DNA of 64,000 bases from positions 124,001-188,000 of the forward strand of contig NZ_QUNO01000006.1 in NCBI RefSeq assembly GCF_003387475.1, read 5' to 3'. Within the stretch, counting starts at the first letter, position 1, and every line of letters begins with the position of its first letter. Source of the stretch: Kutzneria buriramensis (GTDB lineage: Bacteria; Actinomycetota; Actinomycetes; Mycobacteriales; Pseudonocardiaceae). The translations under genes and the position numbers were made by a program. The notes beneath the pieces are model-generated. The model saw only the letters and a program-made list of their open reading frames with translations. It was not told the origin of the DNA and searched no databases. Shown here piece by piece: positions 12,818-22,179 of this stretch.

Positions 12818-14011
12818 ATGAGCAGCGTCGTCGACCGGTGGGACATCCACCCCGGTCACCCGTGGCTGCGCGGGCTGCGGCCCGAGCTGCCGGTCCAGTT
12901 CGACGAGAACATGGGCCTGTGGGGCGTCTACGGATATCAGGAGGCGTTCGACATCCTCAACGATCCGCGGACGTTCTCGTCGAGGACGGCGCACCTCGCG
13001 CCGATCACGTACGACGAGTCGCTGAACGACGGCGACCTGACCCAGATGGATCCCCCGGACCACACCAGGTACCGCAAGCTGCTCAGCCACGCGTTCACGC
13101 CGAAGGCCATCGCCGGGCTGGAGCCGCGCATCCGCGAGATCACCGCCGAACTGCTGGACGGGATCGCCGGCCGAGACCGGTTCGACCTGGTGACCGATCT
13201 GGCCTATCCGCTGCCGGTCGTCGTGATCTCGGAGCTGCTGGGCGTGCCGAGCAGCGACCGCGACCTGTTCAAGAAGTGGGCGTTCCGCATCATCGACGAC
13301 CTGAACGGGATGGCCTACCTCACCGGGGGCGAGGACGAGCAGAAGGAGGTCGACGAGGCGACAGCCGGCATCCAGCCGTTGCTCGACTACCTGCTCGAGC
13401 ACGTGCTGGAGCGGCGCAAGCGCCCCCGCGAGGACATGCTCAGCCAGCTCGCATCGGCCGAGGTGGACGGGGTTCGCCTGACCGACAACGAAATCGTCAA
13501 CATCGCGAACATCCTGCTCGTGACCGGGCACATCACCACGACCATGCTGCTGGGCAACACGATGGTGTGCCTCGACGCCTACCCGGACCAGGGAGCACGG
13601 GTGCGGGCGGATCGCTCTCTCGTGCCCACGGCGATCGAGGAGGCGCTGCGGACGCTCACCCCGTCGGCGGCGATGTCCCGGCGCACGACCCGGGACGTCG
13701 AGATCGGCGGGGTTGCCATTCCGGCCGACAAGATGGTCCTGGTGTGGCTGGGCGCGGCCAACCGCGACCCGCGGCAGTTCGCCGAGCCGGACGCGTTCGA
13801 CGCCGGCCGCGATCCGAATCCGCATCTCGGGTTCGGCCGTGGCATCCACTTCTGCATCGGCGCGCCGTTGGCCCGGCTGGAGGGTCGGATCGCGCTGAAC
13901 GCCCTGCTGGACCGCTATCCCGGCCTGGCCGTCGATCCGGCGGACCCGCCGGTGTTCTTCCCGTCCCCGGACATGATCGGCGTCCGCGGGCTGCCGCTCC
14001 GCGTCGGATGA
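12818..14011 (+). CDS. Cytochrome P450, tailoring or on-carrier oxidation
   Basis: A soluble class I bacterial P450 of 397 residues. It has ExxR (EALR, about 275-278) and the haem loop [11 protein letters not shown] with the iron-ligating Cys346. In the I helix the usual Ala-Gly-x-Asp/Glu-Thr reads TGHITTT (236-242), so the acid of the acid-alcohol pair is Ile239. The start has AGGGAG upstream. The stop codon overlaps the ATG of the adenylation gene (ATGA), which suggests oxidation of an amino acid activated by that enzyme, as proposed for P450/adenylation pairs in other peptide pathways (for example KtzM next to KtzN). It is clearly paralogous to the P450 at 20477. Hydroxylation or dehydrogenation of piperazate is plausible but not shown. 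Confidence 0.93.
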   Translation: MSSVVDRWDIHPGHPWLRGLRPELPVQFDENMGLWGVYGYQEAFDILNDPRTFSSRTAHLAPITYDESLNDGDLTQMDPPDHTRYRKLLSHAFTPKAIAGLEPRIREITAELLDGIAGRDRFDLVTDLAYPLPVVVISELLGVPSSDRDLFKKWAFRIIDDLNGMAYLTGGEDEQKEVDEATAGIQPLLDYLLEHVLERRKRPREDMLSQLASAEVDGVRLTDNEIVNIANILLVTGHITTTMLLGNTMVCLDAYPDQGARVRADRSLVPTAIEEALRTLTPSAAMSRRTTRDVEIGGVAIPADKMVLVWLGAANRDPRQFAEPDAFDAGRDPNPHLGFGRGIHFCIGAPLARLEGRIALNALLDRYPGLAVDPADPPVFFPSPDMIGVRGLPLRVG

Positions 14012-15516
14012 CGACCATCGCGGAGATGATCGAGCGGCAGGTCGCCTCCGCTCCCGACCGGGACGCCGTGGTCTGTGGCGACGTGGGCCTGAGCTACCGG
14101 GAGCTCAACCGCCGGGCAAACCGGCTGGCGCGTGCCCTCGTACGGGCCGGTGTCGGGCCGGAGTCGCTGGTGGGACTGGCTTTGCCGCGGTCGGCCGACC
14201 TCGTGGTGGCGTTGGTGGGCATTCTCAAGTCGGGGGCCGCGTATCTGCCGATCGATCCGCGGTACCCCAGCCGCCGGTTGCGGGTGGTGCTGTCCGAGGC
14301 GTTGCCGGACCTGGTGCTGACCGATGCCCGCACGGCGGGGGAGTTGCCGGTCACGGACGCCCCGCACCTGCTGCTGGACGCCCTGGATCTCGCCGCTCCG
14401 GGCCAGGAGGGCAACCTGGCCCAGGGCGAGCGCCTCTCGCCGCTGCGGCCGGGCAACATCGCCTACCTGATGTACACGTCCGGCTCGGCCGGGCGGCCTA
14501 AGGGCGTGGCCATCACCCACCGGAACGTCGCCAACGGGATCACCGCGCTGGCGCGGGTGATGGACGTGCGGCCGCGTTCCCGCGTGCTGGCCACCACCTC
14601 GATCAACTTCGACGTGTCCGTGTTCGAGGTGTTCACGGCGCTGGCCCACGGCGCGGTCGTCGAGGTGGTACGCGATGTGCTGGTGCTCGCCGAACGGACC
14701 GGCTGGACCGGCGACGTGGTGCACACCGTGCCGTCGGTGTTCGCCGAGATGCTGGACCAGATCGCTGGCAAGGTCCGGACCGACACGGTGGTGTTCGCCG
14801 GGGAGGCGCTGCCGGGGACGCTGATCGGGCAGGTGCGGGCGGCGCTGCCGGGGGCGCGGGTGGTCAACGCGTACGGGCAGACCGAAAGCTTCTACGCGAC
14901 CACGTATCGGGTCCCGGTGGACTGGGCCGGCACGGGCAGTGTGCCCATCGGCGTTCCGATCGACAACATGCGCGCCTACGTGCTCGACGCGAGGCTCGCG
15001 CCGGTTCCGCCAGGCGTGGCCGGCGAGCTCTATGTCGCGGGCGAGGTGGGGCGCGGTTATCACGGGCGGACCGGGCTGACCGCCGAACGGTTCCTCGCGG
15101 ACCCGTACGGCCCACCCGGGCATCGGATGTACCGCACCGGCGACCTGGCTCGCCGGAACGCGGACGGCGACCTCGAGTGCATCGGCCGCGCCGACTTCCA
15201 GCTCAAGATTCGCGGTTTCCGCGTCGAGCCGGCCGAGGTGGAGGCCGCCCTGGTGGCTCATCCGCAGGTGGCCGCGGCCGTGGCCGCCACCGGTCGCGGC
15301 AGGCTGGTCGGCTACGTCGTGCCGGCGGGCGCCGAGACCGTCGACGTGCGGGACCTGCGCCGCTTCGCGTCGGTGCGGCTGCCGGAGTACATGGTTCCGT
15401 CGGCGTTCGTCGTGCTCGATCGGCTTCCGCTGACCCCCAACGGCAAGCTCGACCGAGCCGCGCTGCCCGACCCGGCACGCGGCCGGGCAGCGGTGGACCG
15501 CGGAACTCAACCGTGA
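14008..15516 (+). CDS. Free-standing NRPS adenylation enzyme, piperazate-like code
   Basis: A 502-residue adenylation protein with all core motifs: [18 protein letters not shown], the NAYGQTESF region, YRTGDL and the A10 lysine motif [12 protein letters not shown]. It then ends within 20 residues, so it has no carrier domain and must load a carrier in trans. By eye the specificity residues are D-V-F-H-V-A-A-Y-A-K, differing from remembered piperazate codes mainly by His for Ser at position 278. The only stand-alone carrier in the window is at 21882, beside the halogenase. Loading of that protein would recreate the split CytC1-CytC2-CytC3 arrangement of cytotrienin. Rescue of a defective adenylation domain upstream (KtzN style) is the alternative. 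It is translationally coupled to the P450 before it. Confidence 0.92.
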   Translation: MTTIAEMIERQVASAPDRDAVVCGDVGLSYRELNRRANRLARALVRAGVGPESLVGLALPRSADLVVALVGILKSGAAYLPIDPRYPSRRLRVVLSEALPDLVLTDARTAGELPVTDAPHLLLDALDLAAPGQEGNLAQGERLSPLRPGNIAYLMYTSGSAGRPKGVAITHRNVANGITALARVMDVRPRSRVLATTSINFDVSVFEVFTALAHGAVVEVVRDVLVLAERTGWTGDVVHTVPSVFAEMLDQIAGKVRTDTVVFAGEALPGTLIGQVRAALPGARVVNAYGQTESFYATTYRVPVDWAGTGSVPIGVPIDNMRAYVLDARLAPVPPGVAGELYVAGEVGRGYHGRTGLTAERFLADPYGPPGHRMYRTGDLARRNADGDLECIGRADFQLKIRGFRVEPAEVEAALVAHPQVAAAVAATGRGRLVGYVVPAGAETVDVRDLRRFASVRLPEYMVPSAFVVLDRLPLTPNGKLDRAALPDPARGRAAVDRGTQP

Positions 15517-15535
15517 GTGCCGCCCGGCCGCGCCG

Positions 15536-16261
15536 TCACGCGTCGTGCGCGGCGCCGGCCGTGTGCGCGGCCGGGCCCACCGGCGTCCCGCCGCCGGCCA
15601 GCCGGACCGCCAGGCCGTCCAGGATGGTCTGGAGGCCGTACTCGAATCCGTTGTCCGCCGGCGCCTCGCCCTCGTCGTCCCAGTCCGCCATCCGGGCGCG
15701 CATCCGCGGGAACTGCATGGCGATCTCGGTGATCTTCTCCATCGACTCGTGCATCTGCTGCTGCTCGTCCGCGCTGCTCCGCCGCAGCCGCCGCTGCCAG
15801 GCCAGCTCGGCCGACTCGCCGAGGGCCCGGCCGAGAACGAACATGAACACGGTGTTCAGCGCCCAGTCGGCGTCCCGGCCGCTGAACCCGGCCGTCTCGT
15901 AGAGCCGGAGGCAGTGGTCGTCATGGCGGGCTTTCCTCGGGCCGTAGATGAGATGGGTGCTCATGGCGGGCACCAGCCACAGGTGCCGGTTGATCATCGC
16001 GTGCAGGCCGTGCGCCATCGTCGTGGCCGCGGTCCGCCAGTCCACCACGCCGAGATCGGGCAGCTCGATCTCGCTCCACACCTCGTCGCCGGCGAGCACG
16101 ACGAGGTTGTCCTTGCTCTGCACGTGCCAGTAGACGGCCGTCGCCGCGCAGTTGAGCCGTTTGCCGAGGGCCCGCATGTTCAGCCCCTCCAGTCCCTCGG
16201 TGTCCAGGACTTCGACGGCGGCCGACACGATCTGTTCCCGGGTCAGCGTTTCGCGAGGCAT
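15536..16261 (-). CDS. TetR-family repressor of the exporter operon
   Basis: A 241-residue one-component regulator. An N-terminal helix-turn-helix (LTREQIVSAAVEVLDTEGL, then MRALGKRL and AVYWHVQSKDNLV) is followed by a ligand-binding region like that of tetracycline-type TetR repressors. It is divergent from the ABC exporter genes and convergent with the adenylation gene, which fits autoregulation and control of export by the product or an intermediate. The ATG at 16261 gives the standard N-terminus MPRETLT; an upstream in-frame GTG at 16279 adds six residues. Repeated octamers in the divergent promoter region (16304-16350) are the likely binding sites. Confidence 0.9.
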   Translation of the reverse strand: MPRETLTREQIVSAAVEVLDTEGLEGLNMRALGKRLNCAATAVYWHVQSKDNLVVLAGDEVWSEIELPDLGVVDWRTAATTMAHGLHAMINRHLWLVPAMSTHLIYGPRKARHDDHCLRLYETAGFSGRDADWALNTVFMFVLGRALGESAELAWQRRLRRSSADEQQQMHESMEKITEIAMQFPRMRARMADWDDEGEAPADNGFEYGLQTILDGLAVRLAGGGTPVGPAAHTAGAAHDA

Positions 16262-16303
16262 ACCCGCAGGATAAGGCACGCCTCGGGCATGATCGACTCC
16301 GCC

Positions 16304-16350
16304 ACTTGCACGCAGTTCAAGTAGTGCCCTACACTCGCCTGGACTTGAAC
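16304..16350. promoter_or_regulatory. Divergent promoter with inverted octamer operator
   Basis: A good vegetative promoter reads rightwards to the ABC genes: TTGCAC at 16306-16311, an 18-base spacer and TACACT at 16330-16335. The perfect inverted pair GTTCAAGT (16315-16322) and ACTTGAAC (16343-16350) brackets the -10 box, and a further partial site ACTTG (16304-16308) overlaps the -35. This fits a TetR operator that blocks RNA polymerase. The same octamer pair recurs at 24393 and 24438. Confidence 0.6.
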
Positions 16351-16396
16351 ACCATGCAACTCCTTTGCGGCTAAGAATCTCTGGATAGAAGGAAAC

Positions 16397-17359
16397 ATGG
16401 CGATCCCCACACCGCCCCTGGCGATCTCGGTCGCGCAGTTACGCAAGTCCTTCGGCGAGCAGGTGGTGCTCGACGGCATCAACCTGTTCGTCGAGGAAGG
16501 CACGATCTTCTCGCTGCTGGGTCCGAACGGCGCCGGCAAGACGACCGTCGTGAAGATCCTGTCCACCCTGCTGGCCCCCGACGACGGCGTGGCGACCGTC
16601 GGCGGTCACGACGTGGTCCGCGAGCCGGACGCGGTGCGTGGGGCGATCGGCGTGACCGGCCAGTTCTCGGCCGTCGACCCCTTCCTCAATGCCGAGGAGA
16701 ACCTTCGCCTGATGGCCAGGCTGTGGCATCTGAGCCGCGCCGACGGCCGTCGCCGGGTGGCCGAGCTGCGCGAGCAGTTCGACCTGGGCGACACCTTCGC
16801 CAAACCGGCGCTCACCTATTCGGGTGGTATGCGGCGCAAGCTCGACCTCGCGATGACCCTGGTCGGCTCGCCGCGCATCATCTTCCTCGACGAACCGACC
16901 ACCGGCCTGGACCCGCGCAGTCGCCGGACGATGTGGCAGATCGTGCGCGATCTCGTGGCCGGCGGCGTGACGGTCTTCCTCACAACGCAGTACCTGGAGG
17001 AGGCCGACCAACTCGCCGACCGGATCGCCGTGCTCGACAAGGGCCGGCTGGTCGCCGAGGGCACCGCCGAGGAATTGAAGCGTCTCGTCCCTGGCGGGCA
17101 CATCGTGCTGCGGTTCGCCACGGTCGCCGACCTCGACCGGGCTGCCCGGGTGTTCGCCGGCGAGGGAACGCGTGACGACGACGAGCTCACGCTCCAGATT
17201 CCCGGCGACGGCAGCGTCCAGGCGCTCCAGGCGCTGCTCGGCCGGCTCAACAGCGCGTCGGTGACCGCGCAGAGCCTCTCGATCCACACCCCCGACCTGG
17301 ACGACGTCTTCCTCGCCTTCACCGATCAGGCGCGGCTGGAAAGGATGGTCCGCGGATGA
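16397..17359 (+). CDS. ABC exporter ATPase, DrrA type
   Basis: A 320-residue cytosolic ATPase that powers the permease encoded next. Walker A GPNGAGKTT (about 44-52), signature YSGGMRRKL, Walker B IIFLDEPTTGLD and the DrrA-like switch region TTQYLEEAD (Gln in place of the usual His) are all present. Members of this family export antibiotics from their producers, so self-resistance or product export is likely here. Leu15 is encoded by TTA (16439-16441), a very rare codon in this DNA and in streptomycetes a mark of bldA-dependent translation. The stop codon overlaps the permease ATG. Confidence 0.94.
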   Translation: MAIPTPPLAISVAQLRKSFGEQVVLDGINLFVEEGTIFSLLGPNGAGKTTVVKILSTLLAPDDGVATVGGHDVVREPDAVRGAIGVTGQFSAVDPFLNAEENLRLMARLWHLSRADGRRRVAELREQFDLGDTFAKPALTYSGGMRRKLDLAMTLVGSPRIIFLDEPTTGLDPRSRRTMWQIVRDLVAGGVTVFLTTQYLEEADQLADRIAVLDKGRLVAEGTAEELKRLVPGGHIVLRFATVADLDRAARVFAGEGTRDDDELTLQIPGDGSVQALQALLGRLNSASVTAQSLSIHTPDLDDVFLAFTDQARLERMVRG

Positions 17360-18180
17360 GCACTCTTCCCTACGCCGTCAGCGATTCCGTCACGTTGCTG
17401 GGGCGCAACCTCAAGCACATCCTGCGCTACCCGACCACCGCGGTCGCGGTCGTCGGCATCCCGGTCATCTTCCTGCTGCTGTTCGTCTACGTCTTCGGCG
17501 GCGCGCTGGGCGTCGCCGCTTCCGGCGCCGCGCACGGGAACTACGTCAACTACGTGGTGCCCGGGCTGGTCGCCATGACCACGGCCACGGGCGCCGTGGG
17601 CACCTCGACGTCGGTCAGCGTGGACATGACCGAGGGCATCGTCACCCGCTTCCGCACCATGGCCATCTTCCGGCCCGCCTTCCTGATCGCACGGGTCGTC
17701 GCGAGCATGCTCCAGACGCTGGTCAGCATCGCCCTGGTCATCGGGGTCGCGCTGCTGATGGGCTTCCGCCCGACCGGCAGCGCGGCCGGCTGGCTGGGTG
17801 CGATCGGCATCCTGGCGCTGATCTCGTTCGCGCTCACCTGGCTCGCCGTCGCGTTCGGTCTCACCGCGAAGACGCTGGACGCGGCCAGCAACGCGCCGTT
17901 CCCCCTCATTCTGCTGCCGATGATCGGCAGCGGCATCGTGCCGACCGACTCCATGGCGCCCGGCGTGCGGCAGTTCGCCGAGTACCAGCCGTTCACGCCC
18001 GTCATCGAGACGGTCCGCGGCCTGCTGATGGACACCCCGGTCGGCTCGAACTGGATCATCGCCGTCGGCTGGTGCCTCGTCATCACCGTCGCCGGATACC
18101 TCTGGTCGGTGCGGGCGTTCAACCGCGATCGGGCCAGCCAGGGCGGCGGCATGGCACAGGTCGGGGCCGCCGCCGGCTGA
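17356..18180 (+). CDS. ABC-2 type exporter permease, DrrB type
   Basis: A 274-residue inner-membrane protein with about six hydrophobic helices. The first (PTTAVAVVGIPVIFLLLFVY) is near residue 35, and the family region VSVDMTEGIVTRFRTMAI sits in the cytoplasmic loop after helix 2. It pairs with the ATPase encoded immediately upstream, with which it shares ATGA. With the TetR gene and the MMPL gene it forms an export and resistance block inside the biosynthetic cluster. Confidence 0.93.
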   Translation: MSTLPYAVSDSVTLLGRNLKHILRYPTTAVAVVGIPVIFLLLFVYVFGGALGVAASGAAHGNYVNYVVPGLVAMTTATGAVGTSTSVSVDMTEGIVTRFRTMAIFRPAFLIARVVASMLQTLVSIALVIGVALLMGFRPTGSAAGWLGAIGILALISFALTWLAVAFGLTAKTLDAASNAPFPLILLPMIGSGIVPTDSMAPGVRQFAEYQPFTPVIETVRGLLMDTPVGSNWIIAVGWCLVITVAGYLWSVRAFNRDRASQGGGMAQVGAAAG

Positions 18181-18276
18181 CGGCCCCGAACCACCGAGAG
18201 ACAACAGCGCGACACCGCCGACGGTGTCGTGTGGAACGACGCTGCCCGTAATCGGTCAGGGAAGTGAGGAATAGTC

Positions 18277-20430
18277 GTGCTAGGGCGCCTTGGGGGCTGG
18301 GTGGCACGCCACCCGTGGTGGACCATCGGCGGCTGGCTGGTCGCGGCCGTGCTGATCGTGCTGCTGGCGCCGCCGCTGCCAACCCAACCCAACCAGAGTC
18401 ATGAACTGTCCGACGACTACCAGTCGGTCCAGGTGGATCGCCTCCAGGAGCACGCCTTCCCCGGACGGCAGGAGGCGTACACCGGCGTGTACGTCATCCT
18501 GCGGCATCCCGGCGGCGGCTCCGTCACGGACGCCGACGTCGTGAAGGCGGGGCAGGTCGGCGACGCCCTGCGCGGCAAGAAGATCGTGTCGGTGACCGGG
18601 GTCGACCCCCAGACGACCGCGCCTGACCGCTCCCTGGTGTGGGTTCCCGTGCGGATGATCCGCAGCACGGTGGCCAGCGTGCTGGTGCAGCAGGCCGACG
18701 CGGTCACCCAGATCCGCGCCGCACTGCCGGAGCTGCTGGCCGGGAGCGATCTCCAGGCGAAGGTGGGCGGGGACGCCGCGGCCTACCTGGACGACTCGAA
18801 TTCGCTGAGCCAGTCGCTGTCCATCGTCACCATCGCCACCCTCGTGCTGATCATCGGGCTGATCCTGCTGATCTTCCGTGGGCCGCTGGCCGCGGTGCTG
18901 CCGATCATCGTGATCCCGGTGACCATGGAGGTCGCCCTCAGCATCGCCGCGATGGTCGCGACGCCGGCCAACCTGGTCTTCGACCAGAGTCTCCAGATCG
19001 TGGTGCTGATCCTCATGTTCGGCATCGGCGCGGACTACTTCCTGTTCCTGCTGTGGCGGTTCCGTGAACGCCTGCGTGCCGGCGACGACCGGGCGACGGC
19101 GCTGCGGTACGCGGTGGAACGGGCCGGTCGGGTCATCATCGGCACCGCGCTCACCACGATGGGGGCCGTCCTGGTGCTGCTACTGGCCTCCTTCCGCCTG
19201 TTCCAGGCGTGGGGACCAGCGCTGGCGATCGCCGTGGGCACGATGGCCGTCACCGCGCTGACCCTGATCCCGGCGCTGCTGCGGCTGCTCGGGCCGGCCA
19301 TCTTCTGGCCGTCCAAGGGCTGGCAGCGGCAGCCCAAGGGCCGGACTGCTGCCCGCCTCGGTCAGCTGGTGGCCCGCCGTCCCGCGGTGGTGGCGGTCGT
19401 GTCCGTCGCGTTGATGGCGGTGCTCGGCGCCGGCGTGTTCACGTTCAAGCTCAGCTACGACGTCCAGGGCGGATTCCCGACCGACACCGAGTCGTACCAG
19501 GCGCAGCAGCAGTTCGAGAAGGTCGTCCCGGGCGCTGCCGGCCTGAACTATCCGGCGGAGGTGATGCTGCGCAGCAAGGACGGGTCCCGACTCGGACCTG
19601 AGCAGTTGACCGCGTTCGTTGCCGCCGTCCAGCACCTGCCCGGGGTCGGGGTGGTCGAGCCGCCGTCGGTCGGCACCGCGGACCCCTCGGTGGCCCAGGT
19701 GGACATCCGGCTCCAGCAGGACCCGTTCTCCGACGACGCCATCGTCCACATGCGAGACACGTTGCGACCGGCGATTCTCGCCGCGGCCCCGGCCGGCACC
19801 AACGTTTACGTCGGCGGAATCACGTCCGGCTACGTCGACATCGACCACGCCACCCGGCGGGATCTGCCGGTGATCCTCGTGGCGGCGGCCGTGCTGATCG
19901 CCCTGATCCTGGCGCTCGTCGTGCGGTCACTGGTGGCCCCGCTGCTCCTGGTCCCGTCGGTGCTGCTCGGCTTCGCGGCCGCGCTGGGCGCGGCGGTCTA
20001 TGTGTTCCAGGACGCGCTCGACAAGCCGGGCCTGAACTTCCAGCTGCCGTTGCTGCTCTACCTTTTCGTGCTCGCCATCGGCACCGACTACAACATTCTG
20101 ATGGTCTCCCGCTTGCGGGAGGAGATCTCGATGGGGCATGGTCCGCGGGAGGCCGCGGGACGGGCCATCCAACACGCGGCGCCCATCGCGGCGGCGGCCG
20201 GTCTGATTCTCGCCGGCACGTTCTCGGTGATGTTGCTGGCGCCGGTCACCATGATGCGGCAGCTGGGGTTCTCGGTGGCGCTCGGCATCGCGATCAGCGC
20301 TTTCGTGATGGCGCCATTCCTCGTGCCGGCGCTCACCGTGCTGGTCGGCCGGGGATTCCTGTGGCCGTCCAAGGCCGCGCGTCAGCAGGACGGGCGCCAC
20401 ACGGATCGGCTGAGCATGGCCGAACGGTGA
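18277..20430 (+). CDS. MMPL-family (RND-type) membrane transporter
   Basis: A 717-residue membrane protein with the MMPL layout. It has an N-terminal helix (HPWWTIGGWLVAAVLIVLL), a periplasmic-type loop domain, a helix bundle with FGIGADYFLFLLWRFRE, a second loop domain, and a second bundle with AIGTDYNILMVSRLREE. Relatives export lipids, lipopeptides and other natural products using the proton gradient. The GTG start is preceded by GAGGAAT. It lies in the same direction as the ABC exporter genes, about 95 bases downstream, and probably shares their control by the TetR protein. It may be a second route for release of the peptide. Confidence 0.92.
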   Translation: MLGRLGGWVARHPWWTIGGWLVAAVLIVLLAPPLPTQPNQSHELSDDYQSVQVDRLQEHAFPGRQEAYTGVYVILRHPGGGSVTDADVVKAGQVGDALRGKKIVSVTGVDPQTTAPDRSLVWVPVRMIRSTVASVLVQQADAVTQIRAALPELLAGSDLQAKVGGDAAAYLDDSNSLSQSLSIVTIATLVLIIGLILLIFRGPLAAVLPIIVIPVTMEVALSIAAMVATPANLVFDQSLQIVVLILMFGIGADYFLFLLWRFRERLRAGDDRATALRYAVERAGRVIIGTALTTMGAVLVLLLASFRLFQAWGPALAIAVGTMAVTALTLIPALLRLLGPAIFWPSKGWQRQPKGRTAARLGQLVARRPAVVAVVSVALMAVLGAGVFTFKLSYDVQGGFPTDTESYQAQQQFEKVVPGAAGLNYPAEVMLRSKDGSRLGPEQLTAFVAAVQHLPGVGVVEPPSVGTADPSVAQVDIRLQQDPFSDDAIVHMRDTLRPAILAAAPAGTNVYVGGITSGYVDIDHATRRDLPVILVAAAVLIALILALVVRSLVAPLLLVPSVLLGFAAALGAAVYVFQDALDKPGLNFQLPLLLYLFVLAIGTDYNILMVSRLREEISMGHGPREAAGRAIQHAAPIAAAAGLILAGTFSVMLLAPVTMMRQLGFSVALGIAISAFVMAPFLVPALTVLVGRGFLWPSKAARQQDGRHTDRLSMAER

Positions 20431-20476
20431 GCGCGGTGCGACAGAGGGGGACACCCCGTGCGGGGAAGGAAGGACT

Positions 20477-21673
20477 ATGAGCGATTTCGCTGATCGTTGG
20501 GGTCTCAATCCGGCCCACTTCTGGCTGCGTGGCAAGGAGCCGGAGCGGATCGTCGAGCACGACGAGAAAATGGGCATCTGGAACGTCTACGGCTATCCGG
20601 AGGCAGCGGAGATCATCGGTGACCCGGTGACCTTCTCCTCCGACTCGTCGCGGCTGCTGCCGGATGCGGAGGACAAGGACGAGTACTCGGAGGGCGATCT
20701 CCTGCAGATGGCCGAGCCGGAGCACACCAATCTGCGCAAGCAGGTCGGCCGCGTGTTCAGCCCGGCCGCGGTGGCCAAGCTCGGCGCCCGGATCACGGAG
20801 CTCGCCACCGGGATCCTGGACGAGCTCGCCGGCCGCGACCGGATCGACCTGATCAAGGACTTCGCCGACCCGATGTCCGGCATCCTGTTCTGCGAGATCC
20901 TGGGCATCCCGCCCGGCGACCGCGAGCTGTTCCGGCTCATCCAGCAGTCGATCGACAGCCCCGTGCCGATCTCGACGGTGCCGCCCGAGGACGGCGAGGA
21001 GAGTTACCTCGAGGCCCAGCTGGCGCACCTCCAGCCGCTGCGCGAGCGACTCGCCGAACACGTCGACGGGCATCGCAAGAACCCGAGCGACGACCTGCTG
21101 GGGGTGCTCACCGGGCTCACCAAGCTCGACGGCACCGGCCTGAACGACAACGAGGTGACCAACTTCGCGATCATCATGCTCGGCGCGGGCCACCTCACCA
21201 GCACTGTCCTGATCGGCAACACCGGTCTGCTGCTGGACGAGTTCCCCGACCAGGCCGCGCGGGTGCGGGCGGACCGGGCGCTGGTGCCGAGCGTGATCGA
21301 GGAGTCGTTGCGCTTCCTCACCCCCGCCGCGGCCACCTACCGGGCCACCACGGCCGAGGTGAAGGTCGGCGACACGGTGATCCCCAAGGACCAGATCGTC
21401 CAGGTCTGGTATGCGGCGGCCAACCGCGACCCGCGCCAGTTCGAGCGCCCGCACGAGTTCGACCCGGGGCGCGACCCCAATCCGCACTTCGGGTTCGGCC
21501 GCGGCATCCACTACTGCCTCGGCGCCCACATGGCCCGGCTGGAGGGTCGCATCGTGTTCAACCTGCTGCTGGACCGCTTCCCGGCAATGCGAACCGACCC
21601 GGCCGACCCGCCGAGCTTTTTCGGCGCGCCGGACTTCATCGGCCTGCACTCCCTGCCGGTGCGCGTGAATTGA
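20477..21673 (+). CDS. Cytochrome P450, paralogue of the 12818 gene
   Basis: A 398-residue P450 with the ExxR motif (ESLR) and haem loop GFGRGIHYCLG (ligand Cys347). As in its paralogue the I-helix acid is missing: GAGHLTST (236-243) has Leu240 where Asp or Glu is normal. The two proteins share the same N-terminal pattern (RWGLNPAHFWLRG against [13 protein letters not shown]) and probably arose by duplication, one for each of two oxidations on the peptide or its precursors. GGAAGGA precedes the ATG. The gene is followed within ten bases by a strong hairpin, so it ends its transcript. Confidence 0.93.
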   Translation: MSDFADRWGLNPAHFWLRGKEPERIVEHDEKMGIWNVYGYPEAAEIIGDPVTFSSDSSRLLPDAEDKDEYSEGDLLQMAEPEHTNLRKQVGRVFSPAAVAKLGARITELATGILDELAGRDRIDLIKDFADPMSGILFCEILGIPPGDRELFRLIQQSIDSPVPISTVPPEDGEESYLEAQLAHLQPLRERLAEHVDGHRKNPSDDLLGVLTGLTKLDGTGLNDNEVTNFAIIMLGAGHLTSTVLIGNTGLLLDEFPDQAARVRADRALVPSVIEESLRFLTPAAATYRATTAEVKVGDTVIPKDQIVQVWYAAANRDPRQFERPHEFDPGRDPNPHFGFGRGIHYCLGAHMARLEGRIVFNLLLDRFPAMRTDPADPPSFFGAPDFIGLHSLPVRVN

Positions 21674-21681
21674 TCGGCCAC

Positions 21682-21719
21682 GGCGCCCGGTTGTCCCGTC
21701 GACAGGACAACCGGGCGCC
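21682..21719 (+). terminator. Strong hairpin terminator
   Basis: A perfect 15-base inverted repeat, GGCGCCCGGTTGTCC and its complement, with an eight-base loop. It starts nine bases after the P450 stop codon and is followed by ATAACTT. It separates the exporter/P450 transcript from the carrier-halogenase operon. Confidence 0.85.
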
Positions 21720-21735
21720 ATAACTTCCGTCACTC

Positions 21736-21763
21736 TTGACCATGCTGGATCAGTGGATAGGCT
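21736..21763 (+). promoter_or_regulatory. Candidate promoter of the carrier-halogenase-thioesterase operon
   Basis: TTGACC at 21736-21741 and TAGGCT at 21758-21763, 16 bases apart, lie between the terminator and the carrier gene. The implied leader is about 110 bases. The -35 box is good and the -10 box is weak. Confidence 0.4.
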
Positions 21764-21881
21764 TGGCGTCGCGAGGTGTTTTTCCCTTATCGCACAGGCC
21801 TGTCGCCGATCGGATTCCGCGACGGCCGATACCAGAATCCGATTGTCTTCGCGGTGGAAGACGGCGAGGAGGTCGCCCCCG

Positions 21882-22169
21882 ATGTCGCAGGCGCAGATGA
21901 GTGACGAGACGGAACACGCGGCGGACAGGACCGAGATAGTGACGGCCGCGGTGGAGTGGTTGCGCACCGAGTTGAACGATCCCGACATCACCGGTGCCGA
22001 GAACTTTCTGGACGTCGGCGGTCATTCGTTGACGTTCTCGAAGCTGAACATCTTTCTCGGCGGCACGTTCGGCGCCGAGCTCGACAAGAAGCTCACCTAT
22101 GAGCGTTCGCTGAGCGAGGCGGTGGCCGGGATGACGCCGGTCGACCGACCCGAGACGATCGAGAAGTGA
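21882..22169 (+). CDS. Stand-alone peptidyl carrier protein
   Basis: A 95-residue carrier protein with the phosphopantetheine site in [12 protein letters not shown]. It has no fused adenylation or condensation domain, so its amino acid must be loaded in trans, probably by the adenylation enzyme at 14008, and modified while bound by the halogenase encoded ten bases downstream. I chose ATG 21882 because GAGGAGG (21866-21872) lies nine bases upstream; ATG 21897 is an alternative. The layout matches CytC2 of the cytotrienin system, a free carrier that presents its amino acid to an iron halogenase. Confidence 0.92.
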   Translation: MSQAQMSDETEHAADRTEIVTAAVEWLRTELNDPDITGAENFLDVGGHSLTFSKLNIFLGGTFGAELDKKLTYERSLSEAVAGMTPVDRPETIEK

Positions 22170-22179
22170 GGACAGCGTC

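Noticed and set aside
12838-15516. An 892-codon frame joining the P450 region to the adenylation gene
   Set aside because: The part before 14008 is an out-of-frame reading of the P450; the adenylation protein starts at the ATGA overlap at 14008.
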